From Pantoea sp. 1.19 (GTDB taxonomy: Bacteria > Pseudomonadota > Gammaproteobacteria > Enterobacterales > Enterobacteriaceae), in the NCBI RefSeq assembly GCF_001922585.1, contig NZ_MRBS01000001.1:372001-436000 (forward strand): a DNA stretch of 64,000 nt. The letters run 5' to 3'. The translations under genes were made by a program, and so were the position numbers. The notes under the pieces are model-generated. The model was not told the DNA's origin, searched no databases, and saw nothing but the letters and a program-made list of their open reading frames with translations. The stretch's first letter is position 1. Every line of letters begins with the position of its first letter. Shown in pieces: positions 60,192 to 64,000 of this stretch.

Positions 60192-61158
60192 ATGCGATTC
60201 CTCGCCCTGCCATTCCGCCCGCTGCATGGACCTCTGTTGCGGCTGCCGGTGCCGGTTGTGCTGCTGCTGGCGGCGCTGTTTGCCTGCACCGGACCGGGTT
60301 TGTCCAGCTCTGTATCCGCTTGCAAATCGTAATGCACCGCTATCTGGTGATGTACCTGATGATGGAGCAGAGCGGGCGCGGTAGCGGCGGTGTACTGCTG
60401 GTGGCCGCCGGCTTCCTGTACGGCGTGCTGCATGCGCTGGGGCCTGGGCACGGCAAGTTTGTGGTGACCACCTGGCTGGCCACCGGGCGTGAGCAGGCGC
60501 GCGCCGGCTGGTGCTGACGGGCACTCTGCTGCAGGGTATCAGCGCGAGGGTATTTGTCTGGCTGCGGGTAGGGCTGTTTAACTTCGGCGTGGGCGATCTC
60601 AGTACGGCGCGCTGGTGGGTGGAAAAAGCCGGCGCGGTGCTGATTGCCCTGTTTGGTCTTGCGCTCCTGTGGCGCGGCCTGCGGGCCGGGTGCAGCCATC
60701 CCACCAGCGAACCTGCCGCCTGCGGCTGCCGCGCTCATGCGCCGACGCTGTACCCCCTGACCGACTGGCGCGCGCGACTGGGCGTGATCCTCGCGGTCGG
60801 CCTGCGGCCCTGCAGCGGGGCTTTCCTGATTCTGCTCTTTGCCAACGCCATTGGCCTGTTTCGCCGGGGCAGGGCGGCGGCGATGAGCATGGCGCTGGGG
60901 ATAGCGCTGTCGGTGATGCTGATAGCGACGCTGGTGACCCATGTGCGCGAGCGCCTGTGGCTCACTCAGGCGCCGTGGGCGCAGCACGTCTGGCGCGCCG
61001 GCTCGCTGCTGGCCGGACTGCTGTTACTGCTGTTTGCGCTGGTGCTGTTTGCCTCAGTGATCCCAGTCAGCGCCAGCGGCGATGTTATCACCGCCGGATG
61101 TGAGTCGGGTCTGGGCACGAAATTGTGTCACGGCAGAGGGGGGAGTGTGTCAAAATAG
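60192..61158 (+). pseudogene. NicO-family nickel/cobalt exporter, two frameshifts
   Basis: Three reading frames together make one RcnA/NicO-like permease. Frame A, from ATG 60192, gives the hydrophobic start VPVVLLLAALFAC and then stops at 60332. Frame B gives LQIVMHRYLVMYLM and the family motif FLYGVLHALGPGHGKFVVTTWLATGRE, then stops at 60517. Frame C, from about 60508, gives LLQGISARVFVWL and GLRPCSGAFLILLFANAIGLF to 61158. Each junction fits loss of one base; the second fits GGCCTG read as GGCTG at about 60506. The gene is probably dead. Two sequencing errors are the alternative, though nearby genes are intact. Confidence 0.75.
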
Positions 61159-61182
61159 CAGCCAGTTGGTTAAGGAGTTGCT

Positions 61183-61785
61183 ATGTCTGCCATTGAAGTC
61201 ATCCTGGTTGATGGACGCGATCGTCCCACCGGGCGTATGGAAAAGCTGGAAGTGCATGAAAAGGGGCTGCTGCACCGGGCGGTTACCGTCTACGTTTTTA
61301 ACTCACAGCACCAGCTGCTGCTGCAGCAGCGCGCCCGGGATAAATACCACTGCGGAGGCTTGTGGAGCAATACCACCTGCGGGCATCCGTGGCCCCAGGA
61401 GGGGACCCGGGCGGCGGCCGAGCGTCGGCTGAGGGAGGAGATGGGGCTGACTCTGGCGCTGACGCCGGTATTTGAGCTGAGCTATAACCTGCCGATGGGC
61501 AACGGCCTTACCGAACACGAATACGGCCACGTTTTTTTTGCGATAAGCGACCAGCCGCCGCGGCCCGATCCGCAGGAGGCCGGCGACTGGCAGTACTGCT
61601 GCCTGCCGGAGATAGCCCGGCAGATGGCGGCAGAACCGACGCGCTTCACCCCGTGGTTTCTGCACACGTTTCCGCGCATCAGCGGGCACTACCAGCAGTT
61701 TCTTGCCGCGCGCCAGGCCGGCCGGGAGGGGGGCGCAGTGCCGGAGGCCAGCGCGCCGTGCCGGGCCAACCGCAACGCGGGATAG
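61183..61785 (+). CDS. idi: Isopentenyl-diphosphate delta-isomerase, type I
   Basis: Interconverts isopentenyl and dimethylallyl diphosphate. A 200-residue Nudix-fold enzyme with the active-site Cys in WSNTTCGHPWP, the Nudix-like AAERRLREEMGL, and the catalytic Glu in LTEHEYGHVFFA. TAAGGAG precedes the ATG. No carotenoid genes are next to it. The last 25 residues are a variable tail. It sits just after the broken NicO gene, 24 bp on, and must have its own promoter if that gene is dead. Confidence 0.95.
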   Translation: MSAIEVILVDGRDRPTGRMEKLEVHEKGLLHRAVTVYVFNSQHQLLLQQRARDKYHCGGLWSNTTCGHPWPQEGTRAAAERRLREEMGLTLALTPVFELSYNLPMGNGLTEHEYGHVFFAISDQPPRPDPQEAGDWQYCCLPEIARQMAAEPTRFTPWFLHTFPRISGHYQQFLAARQAGREGGAVPEASAPCRANRNAG

Positions 61786-61853
61786 TCACGCCGCGCGGCG
61801 GTCAACGCCGGGTAAAGGCCGTTGACCGGCCGGACCCGACGCGCCGTAGTGAC

Positions 61854-61961
61854 TCAGCCGGCGTGCAGGATAATGCTGTAGCCCACCAGCATTAATCCGC
61901 CGATGCCGCCCAGGGTCATAATCAGGAACAGGGTAACGATACCCATTTTTTGCCAGTTCAT
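61854..61961 (-). CDS. yohO: Small membrane protein YohO
   Basis: A 35-residue protein, [19 protein letters not shown], continuing to GYSIILHAG. It is collinear with E. coli YohO (UPF0387), a single-span inner-membrane peptide of unknown role. GGCGGAAG precedes the ATG at 61961. In E. coli yohO lies in the same 48-min neighbourhood as bglX and yohC, which supports the call. Confidence 0.85.
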   Translation of the reverse strand: MNWQKMGIVTLFLIMTLGGIGGLMLVGYSIILHAG

Positions 61962-61984
61962 ACTTCCGCCTTCTCGTCGCTTAA

Positions 61985-62013
61985 CCCGCGCGGTGAACCG
62001 CTCACCGCGCGGG
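61985..62013. terminator. Hairpin between the DUF3833 gene and yohO
   Basis: CCCGCGCGGTGA, loop ACCGC, TCACCGCGCGGG make a perfect 12-bp stem 9 bp after the DUF3833 stop. No T-run follows on either strand, so it may be a terminator of low strength or an mRNA-end stabiliser. Confidence 0.55.
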
Positions 62014-62022
62014 CAGGATAAG

Positions 62023-62568
62023 TTATTGCGGCGCGTTTGTTAAGGGCCCGGCGCCGCGGCTGAAGAACAGGGTGACGCGGGCAACCTCAATTCCCCATTT
62101 TTTCAGTGAGGTGACGTTAAGCAGATGCTCGCTGTCCTGCTGATAAATCCAGTCATCAAAATGCAGACGCCAGCTGCTGCCGTCGGTTTTCACCTCCATC
62201 TCATAGCGCCAGTTAAACGCATTGCCGGCAGCATGGCCTTTCGCTACGCCAATGATATCACCGGCGGTGCCCTCATAGCTGCCATCGGCCAGTCGGCGGA
62301 TCCGCCAAATCCGCTGCTGCTTTTCACCGTCGTCATACACAAAATGCTCGTTCAGCGTCAGGGTATCGCCCTGCACATCGCCATTGATGGTCACGTGGAA
62401 GCGGCGAATCTGCTTACCGCTGTAGTTTTGAACCATTCCCCAGGCCTGAGTCTGGCCGGAAAAATAGCGGAAGATATCAATTTTCGGCGTCGCGGATTGA
62501 TACTCTTCCACCGCCGTGCTGCAGCCTGCTAACAGTAAGCACAGCCCTAACCAGAGCGCCTTGACCAT
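62023..62568 (-). CDS. DUF3833 lipoprotein
   Basis: A 181-residue lipoprotein with lipobox LLLAGCST (Cys about 16). The DUF3833 pattern is visible: [63 protein letters not shown] and [22 protein letters not shown]. Function is unknown. In other gamma-proteobacteria it belongs to a cluster with Cfa-type methyltransferase, DUF2878 and chalcone-isomerase-like genes, exactly as here. GGAGG precedes the ATG at 62568, 1 bp from the upstream gene's stop. Confidence 0.85.
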   Translation of the reverse strand: MVKALWLGLCLLLAGCSTAVEEYQSATPKIDIFRYFSGQTQAWGMVQNYSGKQIRRFHVTINGDVQGDTLTLNEHFVYDDGEKQQRIWRIRRLADGSYEGTAGDIIGVAKGHAAGNAFNWRYEMEVKTDGSSWRLHFDDWIYQQDSEHLLNVTSLKKWGIEVARVTLFFSRGAGPLTNAPQ

Positions 62569-62569
62569 A

Positions 62570-63082
62570 TTAACCTCCAATAAGCGACCGACGTTCCTGC
62601 GGATACTCGGTGCGGGGTGAGAGCCAGATAGCTAAAAATGCATCGCGAAAGGCCGGATCAAAGCGTGGCCCGATAGATTGCCAGCGCGCGCCCGGTCTGG
62701 CCGCCTGCCACCAGAACTGACCGCCGCTGTCGCTGGCGTGAAACGCCAGCCGCGCGCCGGGGGTAACATCCGGCCAGACCGGGGTCAGCGCCTGCAGCCA
62801 GCGTTCCCGCTGCGCGGCATCGGCAATGCCCTGCGCTTGCCACTGATCGCGCGTGGCCTCCAGCAGATCGTCGCGGGCGATCTCACGGCGATAGGTAATC
62901 ACCAGCGCCAGCGGCCACTGGTCGGCCTGGTAGCGTCCCTGCGGCGTAAACAGCTGTGAATCGTACAGAGTAAACGGTCCCCAGGTGAGGGTGGCGGCAC
63001 CGACCTTTTTCCACCCCAGCCAGTCGGTGGCATGCAGGGCAGAGGAACTGAACAGCAACAGTAAGAGCAGCAAAATGCGCAT
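62570..63082 (-). CDS. Exported chalcone-isomerase-like protein
   Basis: A 170-residue periplasmic protein with a signal peptide ending near HA (residues 1-18). WKKVGAATLTWGPFTLYDSQLFTP and PLALVITYRREIARDDLLEATRDQW fit the chalcone-isomerase-like fold used for fatty-acid binding. No catalytic role can be claimed. It lies 3 bp after the DUF2878 gene and 1 bp before the DUF3833 gene, in one operon. Confidence 0.8.
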   Translation of the reverse strand: MRILLLLLLLFSSSALHATDWLGWKKVGAATLTWGPFTLYDSQLFTPQGRYQADQWPLALVITYRREIARDDLLEATRDQWQAQGIADAAQRERWLQALTPVWPDVTPGARLAFHASDSGGQFWWQAARPGARWQSIGPRFDPAFRDAFLAIWLSPRTEYPQERRSLIGG

Positions 63083-63085
63083 GAT

Positions 63086-63559
63086 TCACCTCCGGTTGGC
63101 CAGCCAGCCGCTGGCAGACAGAAACAGCGCCCATCCCAGCGCCAGCAGCGGCCAGACCCGCCACGGCGACGCCATCAGTGTCATCGCACCCAGCCGCTCA
63201 CCCATCCAGTAACTGAACGGCCCGCCCAGCGCGCCGGCCAGTAGCAGCCAGAGCGTCCGCGGACGAAAACGCTGCAGTAAATCGAGCCACCAGACGGCCC
63301 AGGCCAGCCAGAGTGCGACCATCCACAGCGGGATACCCGCGCTGTCGCTGAAGCGAAACAGCCCCAGCGCCAGCCACAGCGCATCCATTAGCAGCCCTGC
63401 GGCGCACAGCAGCAGCAGCAGCGGCCAGCGGCGCGGTGGATGCAGGCCGCAGGCCAGCAGCGCCAGCCCGGCCAGCGGCAGCGACGCGCGTCCGGCCACC
63501 GCGGCGGCCCAGAACAGGTCGAAGCCGACGGTCATTAACCAGAAGCGCGCCCGGTTCAT
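63086..63559 (-). CDS. DUF2878 membrane protein
   Basis: A 157-residue protein with four to five membrane segments (FWLMTVGFDLFWAAAVAG; LLLLLCAAGLLMDALWLALGLF; IPLWMVALWLAWAVWWL; SYWMGERLGAM). It is the usual partner of Cfa-type methyltransferases in the lipid cluster described for Vibrio and Shewanella; biochemical role unknown. The start at 63559 overlaps the methyltransferase stop (ATGA). Confidence 0.82.
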   Translation of the reverse strand: MNRARFWLMTVGFDLFWAAAVAGRASLPLAGLALLACGLHPPRRWPLLLLLCAAGLLMDALWLALGLFRFSDSAGIPLWMVALWLAWAVWWLDLLQRFRPRTLWLLLAGALGGPFSYWMGERLGAMTLMASPWRVWPLLALGWALFLSASGWLANRR

Positions 63560-64000
63560 TGCGGCCGCTGGGCGGTGAGCTGCAGCGTGCCGATGGTGCG
63601 AGCGATAAAACCGCCTTCGCAGTAGCTGAGGTAGAAGCACCACATACGGCGAAAGCGCTCGTCAAAGCCCATCTGACGCAGCTGCGGCCAGGCCTGTTCA
63701 AACCGACGCTGCCAGACATTGAGGGTGCGGGCATAATCGGGGCCTATTTCAAAATGATCCACCGGCGAGAAGTCGGTGTGCGCGGCCAGCGTTTCATCCA
63801 GCAGGCGCGGCGACGGCAAAAAACCGCCGGGGAAAATGTAGCGCTGGATAAAGTCCACGCCGCGGGCGTAGCTCTCGTAGCGATCATCACTGATGGTGAT
63901 GGCCTGGATGGCCATTCGTCCCCCCGGTTTCAGCAGCGTCTGGCAGCGGCTCAGGAAGGCGGGAATATAGGCTTTGCCCACTGCCTCGATCATCTCTATC
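63556..64000 (-). CDS. Cyclopropane-fatty-acyl-phospholipid synthase-type methyltransferase (partial)
   Basis: Only the C-terminal 148 residues are present; the gene continues past the right edge, since the frame is open to 64000 (IEMIEAVGKAYI). Cfa-type features are IEMIEAVG, LLKPGGRMAIQAIT, FIQRYIFPGGFLPS, and a C-terminal MWCFYLSYCEGGF. It uses S-adenosylmethionine on membrane unsaturated fatty acids. Given its partners it may belong to the Cfa-like group of the ChrR/furan-fatty-acid type, rather than being the housekeeping cfa; that is inference. Confidence 0.88.
   Translation of the reverse strand, partial: IEMIEAVGKAYIPAFLSRCQTLLKPGGRMAIQAITISDDRYESYARGVDFIQRYIFPGGFLPSPRLLDETLAAHTDFSPVDHFEIGPDYARTLNVWQRRFEQAWPQLRQMGFDERFRRMWCFYLSYCEGGFIARTIGTLQLTAQRPQ

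Noticed and set aside
60188-60517. Reading the NicO gene from GTG 60188 as a genuine N-terminus
   Set aside because: That frame gives a non-hydrophobic Ala/Pro-rich start, whereas ATG 60192 in another frame gives the expected membrane helix. A frameshift is the better explanation.

Overview
The window reads as a chromosomal segment of a GC-rich member of the Enterobacterales, most likely from the Erwiniaceae/Pantoea side. The evidence is that almost every gene has an obvious Escherichia coli counterpart of matching length, with conserved regulatory sites (NadR, GalR, ModE, BirA, LexA) and the Moco RNA element. Several genes are absent from E. coli or placed differently. The species is not determined. 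No tRNA, rRNA, IS element, prophage or CRISPR array was seen.

Layout. 1-1.8 kb: a divergent DNA-alkylation repair pair, an Ada(N)-AraC-AlkA fusion running off the left edge and ogt. 1.9-8.8 kb: nadA-pnuC, zitB, ybgS, aroG, an extra MFS permease and gpmA. 8.9-13.1 kb: galETKM, with E. coli-like operators OE and OI plus a third candidate operator. 13.4-19.5 kb: modF, modE, acrZ, modABC and ybhA. 19.6-22.4 kb: pgl, then a curA / DJ-1 pair with a hairpin over the curA ribosome binding site. 22.5-27.4 kb: bioA and bioBFCD around a BirA operator. 27.4-31 kb: an orphan UrtE/LivF-like ATPase, an 870-bp regulatory region and uvrB. 31-36 kb: yvcK, a ModE box, the Moco RNA, moaABCDE and a yaiW-like lipoprotein. 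36-44 kb: ybhL, ybhP-clsB-ybhN, ybhQ, an MFS/LysR pair and rhlE.

From about 44.3 kb the gene content switches from the E. coli 17-18 min backbone to a set found near 48 min in E. coli (dusC, yohD, yohC, pbpG, dld, bglX, yohO). Interspersed are an ldtB-type L,D-transpeptidase with a long tail, a GH15 glucosidase and an MscS-type channel. At 58-61 kb lies a small accessory patch: a DUF2236 oxygenase, a Suppressor-of-fused gene broken exactly at a (GCCA)4 repeat, a doubly frameshifted NicO nickel/cobalt exporter, and type I idi. The right edge carries the end of a lipid-modification operon (Cfa-type methyltransferase, DUF2878, chalcone-isomerase-like protein, DUF3833 lipoprotein).

Working together: ModE sites in front of modABC and moaA, plus the Moco RNA, join molybdate uptake to cofactor synthesis. 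The BirA operator controls both arms of biotin synthesis. GalR/GalS sites control galactose use. A LexA box precedes uvrB. The most interesting points are the tetranucleotide-repeat frameshift in the Sufu gene, the curA ribosome-binding-site hairpin, the extra gal operator, the DnaA-box palindrome upstream of uvrB, and the tandem duplication of the yohD 3' end.
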